Assembly (NCBI GenBank): GCA_945881845.1
Contig: CAMCVN010000003.1
Coordinates: forward strand, 1 to 64,000
Source: Bifidobacterium breve
Lineage (GTDB): Bacteria > Actinomycetota > Thermoleophilia > Solirubrobacterales > Solirubrobacteraceae
Reading direction: 5' to 3'
DNA: 64,000 bases
This document shows, in pieces, positions 9,735-22,937 of the stretch. The notes beneath the pieces are model-generated. The model was not told where the DNA came from. It saw nothing but the letters and a program-made list of their open reading frames with translations, and did not search any database. The first letter of the stretch is position 1. Each line of letters opens with the position of its first letter. Both the position numbers and the translations under genes were made by a program.

Positions 9735-10934
9735 TCATTGGAATTGGAGCACCCGTCCCTGCGACATCGCGGCCCTGCGGCCTTGAGCGTAGATCGACTG
9801 CAGCAGACCGATGGCGATCATCGTCGCGATTAGCGACGAGCCACCGTAACTCATCAGCGGCAACGGGATTCCCGTAATCGGCATGATGCCGACCGTCATT
9901 CCCACGTTGACGAAGACCTGGAACATCAGCATCACGACGATGCCACCGGCCAGTAAGGCGCCGTAGAGGTTCTTCGCCATCGTCAGGATCCGCAGCGCGC
10001 GCCAAATAATCAGCGCGTAGAGCGAAAGGACGAATGCCGCCCCCGCGAAGCCCCACCGTTCGCCAACTACGGCGAAAATAAAGTCGGTGTGGTGTTCGGG
10101 GAGGAAGTTGTACTCGGTCTGAGTTGCGCTGCTGCCGCGTCCGACCTTTTCGCCGGACCCGATCGCGATGCGCGACTGGTTCTGCTGATAGCCCTCTTTG
10201 CCCGATGTCTCGGACGGATGCAGGAACGCCGTTAGACGATCCTTTTGATAACTGTGCAAAACGTTTATGCCGACGCTTGGCAGCACTGCCAGCGAGAGCG
10301 CGACCGCCACTGCGGCGAGAGCGCCAAACGCCGCGAAGTGCTGCCACGGAACGCCTGCGATGAATAGGACCGCCAAAGTAATGGCGACAAAAACCAAGGC
10401 CGAACCAAGGTCAGGCTGAAGCATCACAAGTGCTGCCGGCGCAAAGCCGATCAGCATCAAGCGAATCGTCGTTCGACGATCCGCCATGCGGCGCGTCATG
10501 TCGATCGTGAACGCCGAAAGCGAAACGATCAACAACACCTTGCCTAGTTCGGAGGCCTGGAACGAGAAGAATGGAAGGTCAACTGCTCGGCGCGAACCAC
10601 GAGCGACTGAACCAAAGGCGATCACAGTCAGAATCGATGCGATCAGTAGCCCGTAGAGGAAGTATTTGACCTCGCGCAGGCGCGAGTAGTCGCTGCGCCA
10701 GAGGCCGGCCGCGACCAACGCGCCGACGACGAAGTAGATCAGTTGGCGAATCAGGAAGTAGTCGGGGCTGCCGGGAACGTCGTTGGCGGTCGCCGCAGCG
10801 ATTGTCAAAAGCGAGCAGGCTGCAAGCCCGAGCGTTGCCAAGACGAGCACAAGATCAAACGGCAGCTGCAAGCCGATTGCCTTTTCGGCCTTTGAGTCGT
10901 CGCTACTGCGTTGGATGACGGTAGTTGCGCTCAT
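9735..10934 (-). CDS. rodA: Rod shape-determining protein RodA (SEDS)
   Basis: SEDS family motifs; the start at MSATT gives an ATGA overlap with the PBP2 stop. Confidence 0.93.
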   Translation of the reverse strand: MSATTVIQRSSDDSKAEKAIGLQLPFDLVLVLATLGLAACSLLTIAAATANDVPGSPDYFLIRQLIYFVVGALVAAGLWRSDYSRLREVKYFLYGLLIASILTVIAFGSVARGSRRAVDLPFFSFQASELGKVLLIVSLSAFTIDMTRRMADRRTTIRLMLIGFAPAALVMLQPDLGSALVFVAITLAVLFIAGVPWQHFAAFGALAAVAVALSLAVLPSVGINVLHSYQKDRLTAFLHPSETSGKEGYQQNQSRIAIGSGEKVGRGSSATQTEYNFLPEHHTDFIFAVVGERWGFAGAAFVLSLYALIIWRALRILTMAKNLYGALLAGGIVVMLMFQVFVNVGMTVGIMPITGIPLPLMSYGGSSLIATMIAIGLLQSIYAQGRRAAMSQGRVLQFQ

Positions 10935-12985
10935 CGCGTCCTCGACGCGCCTGACGAGCAGCGGTTGGGCTGTGAGAACCAAGTCGCGAGCATTTCGCAG
11001 ACGGCCGGAGCGGCAGCCTCGGCGCCAAAGCCGCCATCTTCAACTGTTGCGACGATCACGATCGGCTTGGTGGCGCTCGGCACGTATGCGGCGTACCACG
11101 ATTGGTCGGGCCGCGGTGGTCGCTCGGCAGTCCCTGTCTTGCCGTAAACGGGGAATTTGGCTTGGTTCCAGCCCCTGAAGACGTCGGCCGAAGTACCGTC
11201 GTCGAGCGTCGATTGATGGAGCCCGTCGAGGATCGATTTCTGGTAGATGGGGTCGATTACAACCCGCCGCAGCGGCGGTGCCACGATCCGCTCCAGCTGC
11301 TGTCCAGTTTCGCTCTCGATCGCCGTCGCTAGGTGTGGCCGAACGACTGTGCCGCCGTTGGCGATCGCCGAGTAGGCAACCGCCATCTGCAGCGGCGAAG
11401 CCTGGACGTCACCTTGGCCGACGGAGAGCTGAATGTTGTCACCGACCGACCATGGTCGCTTATCCGAGTAGAGGCAATCCGGCGGGCACTTCTTGCCACT
11501 CTCCTTCTCCCAAGCGATCTCCTTGGCGTTCTGCTCCGCGCGCCATTGGCGGTCGGGGATAGTTCCCGAGGCCTCTCCGGGAAGGTCGATCCCAGTTGCC
11601 TTGTCGAGGCCTAGTTTCCGAGCCCAACTTTGGATGATTTGACCCTTCATCGGGTTGGCGTCGCGGCCGAGCGTGTAGAAGTAAACATCGGAGGAAACCT
11701 GCAGCGCGCGGACCAGACTCACGGGCCCGTTCGCTTGACGGCCGGCGTTGTAGAACTTCTGCTTTCCAACCGTCAGCACACCGGGGTCGTCGACGCTCGC
11801 GTCAGTCGTGATCACCCCTCCGTCGAGCGCTGCGAGCGCGGTGATTGGCTTGAAGATCGAACCGGTCGGGTAGCCACCGCTAATCGCACGGTTAAATAGC
11901 GGCGCGCCAGCAGCTTCGCCGAAGAGCCGTTCGTAATCGGCCTGACTCGCGATCGGCTTGGCACGCACGCTCGGGTCGTATGTCGGGGCCGAGCCGAGCG
12001 CCAGCACGCGGCCATTACGGGGATCGAGTGCGACGAACGCGCCGGCCGTCCCGCCACCGCTCATTGCCGACGCCAATGCGGCCTCGCCGCTGCGCTGGAG
12101 GTTTGAGTCGAGCGACGTACGGACGCTGTCACCGGCGCGCGACTCGCGCGAAATGCGTTGACCCTTCAGCTTCCCGGCAGCGTCGATCGTGATGCTCTTG
12201 GTGCCGTCGGAGCCGCGTAGATAACGGTCGTAGGAGCGTTCGATCCCTTCCTGGCCGACTATCGCGCCGGAGATCACGCCGCGGAACGAATCGGCCTTCA
12301 GCTGCTCGGGACTGACCTGGCCAACTGCGCCAAGCAGCTGAGCCGCGCCGACGCCGCCGGGATAGCGGCGCATGTAGATCTGATCAACGCTTACGCCAGG
12401 GAATTGATCTGGCCGTTCAAGCAGATAGTTGCGAACCGCGGTCGGAACATCGACCTGGACACGAACATTGGCGTACGGAAGTTGGGCGAGCTGCTGGACC
12501 ACGCGCTCGTTGATCGTTTTCGGTGAGATTCCCAGCACCGCCGCCAGCTGTGCGTATCGCTTTTCAAGCGCCGCGTTGGCAGGAGCGGGGACCTTGGGGC
12601 GAGGGCCGCGCTGGCTCCGCGGGGTGCGGGCCCAAGTTGTCATTTGCTGCCCCCACGTTGCCGCCGCTTCGCGCGTGGCGGCAGGAAGCTGCGCGGGGTC
12701 GAGCTGCATCACCGAGGCTGGCCGATTCTCGACCAGCGTCTTGCCGTTGCGGTCAAGAACGGCGCCGCGCGGCGCCGCGACAGCGACCGTTCGCACGCGG
12801 TTGTTGGCGGCCTCACGGACAGCTTGATCACCGGTCAACACCTGTAGGAACCAAAGCTTGAAGAAGACGATCGAGAACAGCACCAGCGCGATCGCACCGA
12901 GCATCGCAACGCGCATCGCAAGTTGCGGCGAGAGTGGCGACTCGCCGATGCTGCGCAGTGGTGTCTTGTCGAGTGGATCGATCAT
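10931..12985 (-). CDS. mrdA: Penicillin-binding protein 2
   Basis: PBP dimer and transpeptidase domains; YGKTGTAE motif; mre/rodA context. Confidence 0.94.
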   Translation of the reverse strand: MIDPLDKTPLRSIGESPLSPQLAMRVAMLGAIALVLFSIVFFKLWFLQVLTGDQAVREAANNRVRTVAVAAPRGAVLDRNGKTLVENRPASVMQLDPAQLPAATREAAATWGQQMTTWARTPRSQRGPRPKVPAPANAALEKRYAQLAAVLGISPKTINERVVQQLAQLPYANVRVQVDVPTAVRNYLLERPDQFPGVSVDQIYMRRYPGGVGAAQLLGAVGQVSPEQLKADSFRGVISGAIVGQEGIERSYDRYLRGSDGTKSITIDAAGKLKGQRISRESRAGDSVRTSLDSNLQRSGEAALASAMSGGGTAGAFVALDPRNGRVLALGSAPTYDPSVRAKPIASQADYERLFGEAAGAPLFNRAISGGYPTGSIFKPITALAALDGGVITTDASVDDPGVLTVGKQKFYNAGRQANGPVSLVRALQVSSDVYFYTLGRDANPMKGQIIQSWARKLGLDKATGIDLPGEASGTIPDRQWRAEQNAKEIAWEKESGKKCPPDCLYSDKRPWSVGDNIQLSVGQGDVQASPLQMAVAYSAIANGGTVVRPHLATAIESETGQQLERIVAPPLRRVVIDPIYQKSILDGLHQSTLDDGTSADVFRGWNQAKFPVYGKTGTAERPPRPDQSWYAAYVPSATKPIVIVATVEDGGFGAEAAAPAVCEMLATWFSQPNRCSSGASRTR

Positions 12986-13551
12986 GAGCGCGAAAGCGGC
13001 GAGAGGCCGCCGGTCGTGTAGGCGCGCCGACGGCGACGGCGCGGATCTTCGGGGAGTGCAGCGAGTAGGCAGCGGCGCACGATCAGGTAGACCGGAATTG
13101 CGATCACCGCGTTAAAGGCAACCGTGCCGAGCAGCTCCCACATCAGCGCCCAGCCAAGCGGCGCCTCCTGCCCAAGCAGGAAGGTCAAGAGCGAGAAGCC
13201 GACCTGAGCGGCGGCAGTGGCAGCGGCACCAACCAAGAGCGGAACGATTGCTCCCTGCGGGTCGCGAAGCTCGCGCAACCTGCCAGCCGCGTAACCAATT
13301 GGCATCAGGATCAGCGACGCGACTCCAACCGTCTCAACGAGCGCAAAGTCGAGCAGCATGCCAATCGCAAAGCCGAAGATCGCCCCTGGCAGCGAGCCAA
13401 CGATCAACCCAACCGAGGCGGCAACGAGCGGCACGAGGTCGGCGTTGACGCCGAGAACCGTGACCTGCGAGACGGCTGCGACCTGGAAGACAACGGTCAC
13501 TACGCAGAGCAACGCGAGTCGCCAGCCAAGGCTTCGATAGTTCAAGTTCAT
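12982..13551 (-). CDS. mreD: Rod shape-determining protein MreD
   Basis: Multi-TM MreD-like protein between mreC and mrdA. Confidence 0.85.
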   Translation of the reverse strand: MNLNYRSLGWRLALLCVVTVVFQVAAVSQVTVLGVNADLVPLVAASVGLIVGSLPGAIFGFAIGMLLDFALVETVGVASLILMPIGYAAGRLRELRDPQGAIVPLLVGAAATAAAQVGFSLLTFLLGQEAPLGWALMWELLGTVAFNAVIAIPVYLIVRRCLLAALPEDPRRRRRRAYTTGGLSPLSRS

Positions 13552-14438
13552 CGCCGGTTCCCGTTGATCGGTGCCGTCAGGACTTGGACGATCTCAAGCT
13601 TCTGCAGGTCGGCGTATGTGCGCAGATAGATCTTCTGCGCGTCTGTCCCTGGGTCGACGACGCGCGTGACTGAGCCAATCGGAATTCCCGGCGGGTAGAG
13701 CGACTCAAGGCCAGCCGTGCTGGAGAGCGTTCCCGCTGTCACCACGGCAGCCCCCGGCTCAACGCGAAAGCGCCGGGCGATGAACTTAAGACGAAGGTCG
13801 TCGGGGCCGCCGGCGCCCGTCTGGGCGATCCCTTCGGCGCCGCCGGCGCTAACACGCGCAGGTACAGCCAACTCACCGTCGCTGATCAGGGTCACGATTG
13901 AGGCGTGACCCGTGACGGTCGAAATCTGACCGATCAGGCCATCGCTGCTGATCACTGGGTTGCCGGTCTTGATCCCGCTGTCGCTGCCCTGGTTGATCGT
14001 CACCGTCGAGTACCAGACGGTCGGCGATCGGCCGATCACTCGCGCCGTGACAGGCTTCGCAGCCGCAAGACCGCCGGCGTTGTCGAGGCTCAGCAGCCCC
14101 TCGAGCTGGCGATTGATCCTCAGTGCCTCGCTGCCGGCGATCGCCCGAGCACGAAGATTCTGGTTTGAGCTCTCAAGCTCACCCAGACGGGCCTTGGCGT
14201 CGATCGTGTCACCAAACCAACCGAACAGGTCGCGGGCCGGTTTGAGCACCGTCGAGGCGCCCTCTTGAATCGGAGCAAAGACGCTAAAGACGCCGCGCTG
14301 GACGTTGTGAAGCGCGCCACCATTTGACTCGCCGAAGTAGACGGTCAGCAGCAGCAGCGAGCACGCCAGTAGCGCCGCTAACGTTAACCGGCGCCGACGA
14401 ATAGTCCGGTCGTACATCTCAAGATGTTGGTTACGCAA
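13548..14438 (-). CDS. mreC: Rod shape-determining protein MreC
   Basis: N-terminal TM, coiled coil and MreC beta domain; gene order. Confidence 0.92.
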   Translation of the reverse strand: MRNQHLEMYDRTIRRRRLTLAALLACSLLLLTVYFGESNGGALHNVQRGVFSVFAPIQEGASTVLKPARDLFGWFGDTIDAKARLGELESSNQNLRARAIAGSEALRINRQLEGLLSLDNAGGLAAAKPVTARVIGRSPTVWYSTVTINQGSDSGIKTGNPVISSDGLIGQISTVTGHASIVTLISDGELAVPARVSAGGAEGIAQTGAGGPDDLRLKFIARRFRVEPGAAVVTAGTLSSTAGLESLYPPGIPIGSVTRVVDPGTDAQKIYLRTYADLQKLEIVQVLTAPINGNRR

Positions 14439-14467
14439 GGCATAAGCGTTTGTCGTAGCTGCGGCGC

Positions 14468-16207
<1,740 letters not shown>

Positions 16208-16215
<8 letters not shown>

Positions 16216-16615
16216 GCTCAGGGAAGAAGAGCGCGGCTTCACGAGCGGCGGACTCGTCGGAGTCTGAGCCGTGCACCATGTTGCGGCCGACCTCAAGCGC
16301 ATAGTCGGCGCGGATCGAACCCATCGTCGCTTCGATCGGGTCGGTCGCCCCGATCACCTGCCGTGCGGCCGTGACGGCGTGGTCGCCTTCGAGGATCATC
16401 GCCACAAGCGGGCCGCTGGTAATGAAGTCAACGAGTTCACCGAAGAATGGGCGCTCGGCATGCTCGGCGTAGTGCGCCTCGGCCAGCTCGCGGCTAGCCG
16501 TCATCTGCTTCATCGCAGCCAGCTGCAGCCCTTTGCGCTCGAAGCGGGCGATGATCTCGCCGCTGAGGTTGCGGGCAAATGCGTCCGGCTTTACAAGGAT
16601 CAGTGTCCGTTCCAT
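16208..16615 (-). CDS. ndk: Nucleoside diphosphate kinase
   Basis: [22 protein letters not shown] motif and [12 protein letters not shown] active-site His. Confidence 0.96.
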
Positions 16616-16637
16616 CAGGCTCTCTGCTTTCGGTTAG

Positions 16638-17279
16638 TTAGCGCGTCTTGTCAGGGTCGTCGACCGCGACCGGCGCTGAGGGTTCTTCCGTGACGGTATC
16701 GAGATCGAACTCTTCAAACTCTGCGACCTCTTCCTCGACATACGCCTCTTCGTACTCCTCTTCGTACTCCACCGGCTCGTCCTCGACCTCGCGGCCACGT
16801 TTCAAGCGTGGCTTCGTGGCTGGCGTTACTCCCTCGATCTCGGACTCGCAGTAGGGGCACAGAAGCCAGTCAGGGTCGAGTGGCTTGCCGCAACCGACGC
16901 AGGCGTCGCGCAGCTTACGCATGCAGTGTGGGCAGCGTAGGAATTGGCCGCCGACGATCTCTTCGCAGTGCGGGCAGGCTTGGTAGTCGGTCGACGCTAG
17001 GCGCGCCGCGGCTGCCTCCATCTCAAGCTCGCGTTCGATCCGATCTTCGATGTACTCCGGCGGGCGAACGATCACGTAAACGACCGTTCCGACGAGCGGG
17101 AAGATCAGCGCTGCGGCAGTTGCCGAGCGGATCAGCATCTTGTCTTCGAGGCGGCGGCGAGCGTCGGTAAAGGTGTACCAGACGAGTGCGAGCCAGATCA
17201 CGATCGCGGCGAGCACAATCAGCTGGGCAACCATGTTGAAGAGGCCGTCGAGGCCGAATATTGCTAGTGGAAGAGTCAT
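16638..17279 (-). CDS. Membrane-anchored zinc-ribbon protein with acidic C-terminal tail
   Basis: Two TM segments, several CPHC/CxxC pairs (CPHCEEIV, CPHCMRKL, CVGCGKPL, CPYCESE), Glu-rich C-terminus. Confidence 0.75.
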   Translation of the reverse strand: MTLPLAIFGLDGLFNMVAQLIVLAAIVIWLALVWYTFTDARRRLEDKMLIRSATAAALIFPLVGTVVYVIVRPPEYIEDRIERELEMEAAAARLASTDYQACPHCEEIVGGQFLRCPHCMRKLRDACVGCGKPLDPDWLLCPYCESEIEGVTPATKPRLKRGREVEDEPVEYEEEYEEAYVEEEVAEFEEFDLDTVTEEPSAPVAVDDPDKTR

Positions 17280-17366
17280 CGTGGCAGTCAGATCGTAGAG
17301 CACTGTTCGCCATCAACCGGCCGAAGCCTGCCAACTGTTGCGGGCGGCTATGCGTCCGGTCGTGAG

Positions 17367-17483
17367 CTAGAGGACGACCTTGCCCAAAAGGTAACCGACG
17401 CCGAAGAAGGCGAGGATCACGACCGAGACGAGCACCGCAACGGTCACGACCATCACGATCACAGACGGGCCGTTGTCGTTCAT
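17367..17483 (-). CDS. 38-aa single-TM small membrane protein (MNDNGPSVIVMVVTVAVLVSVVILAFFGVGYLLGKVVL)
   Basis: ATGA start/stop overlap with the folC stop (17480-17483); hydrophobic helix; below the ORF-track size cutoff. Confidence 0.6.
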   Translation of the reverse strand: MNDNGPSVIVMVVTVAVLVSVVILAFFGVGYLLGKVVL

Positions 17484-18748
17484 AGCGTTGACCCCCCCGC
17501 TGCCTCTGGCCCACGCTTCAGGTCAGCGATCAGGTAAAGCGAACCGGCAGCGAAGACGAGTCCGTCGCTACCGGCAGCTGCGCGCGCCTGAGCGAGCGCT
17601 TCGTGTGGTGCTTCGACGACGCGGCCGGGCGGGCCACCGAGCCGCTGGTTAACTGCCGCAAGAAGGGTCGGGGCGACTGCCCGCGGGTGAGTCGCGCGGG
17701 TGAAGATCAGCTCGTCGGAGCACGGTGCCAGAGCGTTCAGCATCGCTTCAGCGTCCTTGTCGTCGAGGACGGAAAGACAACCGACGGTCTTGCCGACCGC
17801 CGCCTCAGCCTGCAACGAGCTAGCTAATGCTTCAGCACCAGCGCTGTTGTGGGCGCCGTCGAAGATCGTCGTCGGCTCGCTGTCGGCGAGCTCATAGCGG
17901 CCTGGAATCACGAGTCCCGCGGCGGCGCGTTCAACTGCCGCGCCGTCGAGCGATCCGAGCAGGGCATGGGCCGCGGCGGCGGCGAGGGCGAAGTTTCTCA
18001 GCTGGAATTCACCGCCGAGCGACAGTTTCGCTGGCGCGTCGCGGCCTGCGACGACGAGCCGCGCGCTCTGCTCGGAGCAGCGTTGAATCGCCACAGCGAG
18101 CGCCGCCGGGTCGAGATCGGCGGGGACGACGAGGGTGCCGCCGGGGCGCACGACGTCAAGCTTCTCGCGCGCAATCGCGTCGATCGTCTCGCCGAGCACG
18201 GCGGTGTGTTCGAGTGACACGCTGCTGCAAACCTGGACCGCCGAGTCGATCACGTTGGTCGCGTCTAGGCGCCCTCCGAGCCCGGCCTCGATCACGGCGG
18301 CGCCGACGCCGGCTTCTTCCATGACGAGAAAGGCGATCGCTGTCAGCGCTTCGAACTGCGTCACCGGCCCAAGCTCGGCCTCGGCCAGCTCGAGCTGCCC
18401 AGCGGCCATCTTCACGCTCCGCGCCGCTTCGACGAAGCGCTGCGCATCGCAGGGGACGCCGCCGACCAGCACGCGTTCGGTGAACGAAACAAAGTGCGGT
18501 GAGAGGTAAGCGCCAACGCTGAAGCCGTGTTCGGCGAGGATCGCGGCAACCATCCGCGTTACCGATGACTTGCCGTTTGAGCCAACCACGTGAATCAGCG
18601 CCGGCAGCCGCTGGGGCGAGCCGAGCGACTCCAGCAGCAGCTCAATCCGCTGCAGTCCAAAGTCGATGCCGAAGATTTCTAGCCCAAGCAGCCAAGCTTC
18701 AGCGTCGGCCTCGCTCCAGTCTGCTGCTTGCTCCGACGAAGCGTCCAC
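17480..18748 (-). CDS. folC: Bifunctional folylpolyglutamate/dihydrofolate synthase
   Basis: HVVGSNGKSSVTRMVAAIL, Mur ligase-like. Confidence 0.93.
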   Translation of the reverse strand: MDASSEQAADWSEADAEAWLLGLEIFGIDFGLQRIELLLESLGSPQRLPALIHVVGSNGKSSVTRMVAAILAEHGFSVGAYLSPHFVSFTERVLVGGVPCDAQRFVEAARSVKMAAGQLELAEAELGPVTQFEALTAIAFLVMEEAGVGAAVIEAGLGGRLDATNVIDSAVQVCSSVSLEHTAVLGETIDAIAREKLDVVRPGGTLVVPADLDPAALAVAIQRCSEQSARLVVAGRDAPAKLSLGGEFQLRNFALAAAAAHALLGSLDGAAVERAAAGLVIPGRYELADSEPTTIFDGAHNSAGAEALASSLQAEAAVGKTVGCLSVLDDKDAEAMLNALAPCSDELIFTRATHPRAVAPTLLAAVNQRLGGPPGRVVEAPHEALAQARAAAGSDGLVFAAGSLYLIADLKRGPEAAGGSTL

Positions 18749-18760
18749 GCTTACCTCGTG

Positions 18761-21310
18761 TTAGGCGCCGAGCGCGGCCAGCTCTTCGCGCAGTCGATCG
18801 AGTTTGGCCTGCTCGCCGGCGACAAGCTCAGCCGGCGCTTTCGCTACGAAAGCCTCGTTCGAAAGTTTGCTCTCGGCGCGCGCGATCTCGCCTTCGAGCC
18901 CTGAGCGACGCTGTGCACGCTCCCGCTGCTGGGCCTCGACGTCAATCGCGTCGCCGGCGCTGATCTCGATCGTGCCACCGGGAACAGCGATGCTGTCGGT
19001 GACGTTGCCGTCGAAGGCGGCGAGGTCGAGCCGGGCCAAGCGAGCGATCAAGGCGCCGTCCGCGTCCAAGGCGGCCGAGTCAATCTTCGCTCCGAGTTGC
19101 GCCCCAGGCTTCACGTTGGCGCCGCTGCGCCAAGAGCGCAATGCCGTAACGACGACGATTAGGTCGCTGACGCGCTGCTCGGCGTCGGCGTCGATCAGCC
19201 CCCCGTCGGCGACCGGGAACGGCGCGCCTATCAGCAGCCCTTCAGCGCCGGGTACGGACTCCCAAAGCTGTTCGGTCACGAACGGGATGAACGGGTGGGC
19301 TAGCGCCAGCGTTGAGCGCAGCACGAAACAGACCGTTGCCGACAGCTCAGCGTCAAACTCGCGGCCCTTGATCAGTTCGAGGTACCAGTCACAAAGCTCG
19401 CCATAGACGAAGTCGTAGAGCCCGAAAGCGGCCTTCGAGAACTCAAACTGTTCGATCTGCTCGCTCGTCTCGCCGACGACCTGCTGTAGGCGCGAGACGA
19501 TCCAGCGATCCTCAACCGGCGCGCCAGCGCCAACGAACGGCTCAAGGCCGACCTCATCGCCAACGTTCAGCAGCACAAAACGCGAAGCATTGAAGAGCTT
19601 GTTCGCGAGCGCCTGGCCTTGCTCCACGCGCTCGCGTGAGTAGCGCACGTCCTGAGTCGAGGACATCGCCAGCAGACCGAAGCGAACGGCGTCGGCGCCG
19701 TGCTCGTCGATCTCTGTGATCGGGTCGATCCCCGTGCCGAGCGATTTGCTCATCCGGCGCCCGTCGGGGGCTTGGATCACGGAGTGGACGTAGACGTCGC
19801 TGAATGGAACGTCGCCGGTGAAACGGAGTCCCATCATCACCATTCGCGCAACCCAGAGGAAGAGAATGTCGCGCGCAGTCGAGAGCACGTCGGTCGGGTA
19901 GAAGGCCTTGTATTCGGGCGTTTCGTCCGGCCAACCGAGCGTCGCGAACGGCCACAGAGCGGAGCTAAACCAGGTGTCGAGCACGTCCTCCTCGCGGACC
20001 CAGCCGTCGCCTTCCGGTTCTTCCATTCCAACGTAGGTTTCCTCGCCGCGGTACCAGACAGGCAGCCGGTGACCCCACCAAAGCTGGCGCGAGATGCACC
20101 AGGGGCGGATCTCTTCGAGCCAGTCGGTGTAGCGCTTCGACTGGCTCGGCGGATGAATCTTTACGCGCCCATCCTTGACGGCCTCGATCGCCGGCGGCGC
20201 AAGTTCGTCCATCTTCATGAACCACTGCAGCGAGATCAGCGGCTCGATCCGCTCTCCGGAGCGATGAGAGAACGGCACGGCGTGGTCGTACGGCTCTTCG
20301 GCGCGCAGCAGCCCTTGCTCTCGCAGCGCAGCGACAACGGCTACTTGCGCCTCGGAAGCTTTCAGCCCAGCAAACTCGCCAGCCAGCTCCGTCATCGCGC
20401 CGTCTTCACCAATCACGATGATCTCGTCAAGGCCGTGGCGACGGCCGATCTCGAAGTCGTTCGGGTCGTGCGCGGGCGTGATCTTCAACGCTCCGGTGCC
20501 GAAATCGGTCTTGACGTAATCGTCGCCGATGATCTCCAATTCGCGCTCGGTCAGTGGCAATTTGACGCGCTGGCCGATCAGGTGCTTGAAGCGCTCGTCA
20601 CTGGGATTGACGGCGACGGCGCTGTCGCCGAGCATCGTCTCCGGCCGCACCGTCGCGACTACGACTTCGCCGCTGCCGTCGGCCAGCGGGTAGGCGATCT
20701 CAAAGAGCGTGTCGGTTACTTCGCGCTCCTCAACCTCAAGGTCGGAGATCGCCGACTGGCTGCCTGGGTCCCAGTTGACGAGGTACTGGTCACGGTAGAT
20801 CGCGCCGTCCTCGTAGAGGTCGCAGAAGACTTGGCGAACGGCGCGCTCGTAGCCCTCGTCGAGCGTGAAGCGTTCGCGCTCGTAGTCGCACGAGGCTCCA
20901 AGCCGACCGAACTGTTCGATGATCGTGCCGCCGAACTGCGCGCGCCACTCCCAAACCCGTTCGACAAACGCCTCGCGGCCGAGCTCTTCGCGCGAGCTTC
21001 CTTCTTCGACCAGTTTCTTTTCAACTTGGGTTTGTGTCGCGATTCCTGCGTGGTCGGTGCCGAGGATCCACTCCGTGTTGCGGCCGCGCATGCGGTGGAA
21101 GCGAATTAGCGCGTCTTGGATCGAGCCGTTGAGCGCGTGACCCATGTGCAGCGCGCCGGTCACGTTCGGCGGCGGAATCGCAATCGAGTAGTTCTCGGCC
21201 GCGCTTCCTTCCGCCTTGCCGTGGAAGAGGCCGGAGTCGAGCCAGCGCTGCATCATCTGCGGCTCGGCCTCAGCCGGCTCGAAGCGCGTTTTCTCAGCGA
21301 AGTCAGGCAC
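18761..21310 (-). CDS. valS: Valyl-tRNA synthetase
   Basis: PPPNVTGALHMGHALN and RMSKSLGTGIDP motifs. Confidence 0.97.
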   Translation of the reverse strand: MPDFAEKTRFEPAEAEPQMMQRWLDSGLFHGKAEGSAAENYSIAIPPPNVTGALHMGHALNGSIQDALIRFHRMRGRNTEWILGTDHAGIATQTQVEKKLVEEGSSREELGREAFVERVWEWRAQFGGTIIEQFGRLGASCDYERERFTLDEGYERAVRQVFCDLYEDGAIYRDQYLVNWDPGSQSAISDLEVEEREVTDTLFEIAYPLADGSGEVVVATVRPETMLGDSAVAVNPSDERFKHLIGQRVKLPLTERELEIIGDDYVKTDFGTGALKITPAHDPNDFEIGRRHGLDEIIVIGEDGAMTELAGEFAGLKASEAQVAVVAALREQGLLRAEEPYDHAVPFSHRSGERIEPLISLQWFMKMDELAPPAIEAVKDGRVKIHPPSQSKRYTDWLEEIRPWCISRQLWWGHRLPVWYRGEETYVGMEEPEGDGWVREEDVLDTWFSSALWPFATLGWPDETPEYKAFYPTDVLSTARDILFLWVARMVMMGLRFTGDVPFSDVYVHSVIQAPDGRRMSKSLGTGIDPITEIDEHGADAVRFGLLAMSSTQDVRYSRERVEQGQALANKLFNASRFVLLNVGDEVGLEPFVGAGAPVEDRWIVSRLQQVVGETSEQIEQFEFSKAAFGLYDFVYGELCDWYLELIKGREFDAELSATVCFVLRSTLALAHPFIPFVTEQLWESVPGAEGLLIGAPFPVADGGLIDADAEQRVSDLIVVVTALRSWRSGANVKPGAQLGAKIDSAALDADGALIARLARLDLAAFDGNVTDSIAVPGGTIEISAGDAIDVEAQQRERAQRRSGLEGEIARAESKLSNEAFVAKAPAELVAGEQAKLDRLREELAALGA

Positions 21311-21350
21311 GGCGGCTGAGTCTACGGCGCGCGCGGCGCCGAACGGGTGC

Positions 21351-21617
21351 TCAGCGGTTCTTGCGGCCGCCGCGAAGCCCCGGAACGGGGATCGGTGAGA
21401 GGTCGGCCATCAAGCCGCGGTGGTCAATCTTGCGAGCAACTTCGATCAGGTGCTCGCGCTGCGCATTGGTCATTCGGTTCGGCAGGCCGCGCGAGTCGGC
21501 GAGCGTCTTCAGCGCCTTCGAACGGTCCTTCGGGTCGATCCGACGCCAGTGGTCGGTCACAACCATCGTTGCCTGCATCGCGGCCATCCACGGGATTGTC
21601 TTGAGGTTCGGCTTCAT
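21351..21617 (-). CDS. Small conserved-looking hypothetical protein
   Basis: ORF; likely start MKPNLKTIPW after the clpX stop region; charged helical protein. Confidence 0.55.
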   Translation of the reverse strand: MKPNLKTIPWMAAMQATMVVTDHWRRIDPKDRSKALKTLADSRGLPNRMTNAQREHLIEVARKIDHRGLMADLSPIPVPGLRGGRKNR

Positions 21618-21621
21618 CGCT

Positions 21622-22902
<1,281 letters not shown>

Positions 22903-22937
22903 TGTTTCCCCTTCGTCTAAACGCAGGCGCCGCCCAG

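Noticed and set aside
19700-21109. 469-aa plus-strand ORF opposite valS
   Set aside because: Antisense shadow of a highly conserved gene in high-GC DNA.
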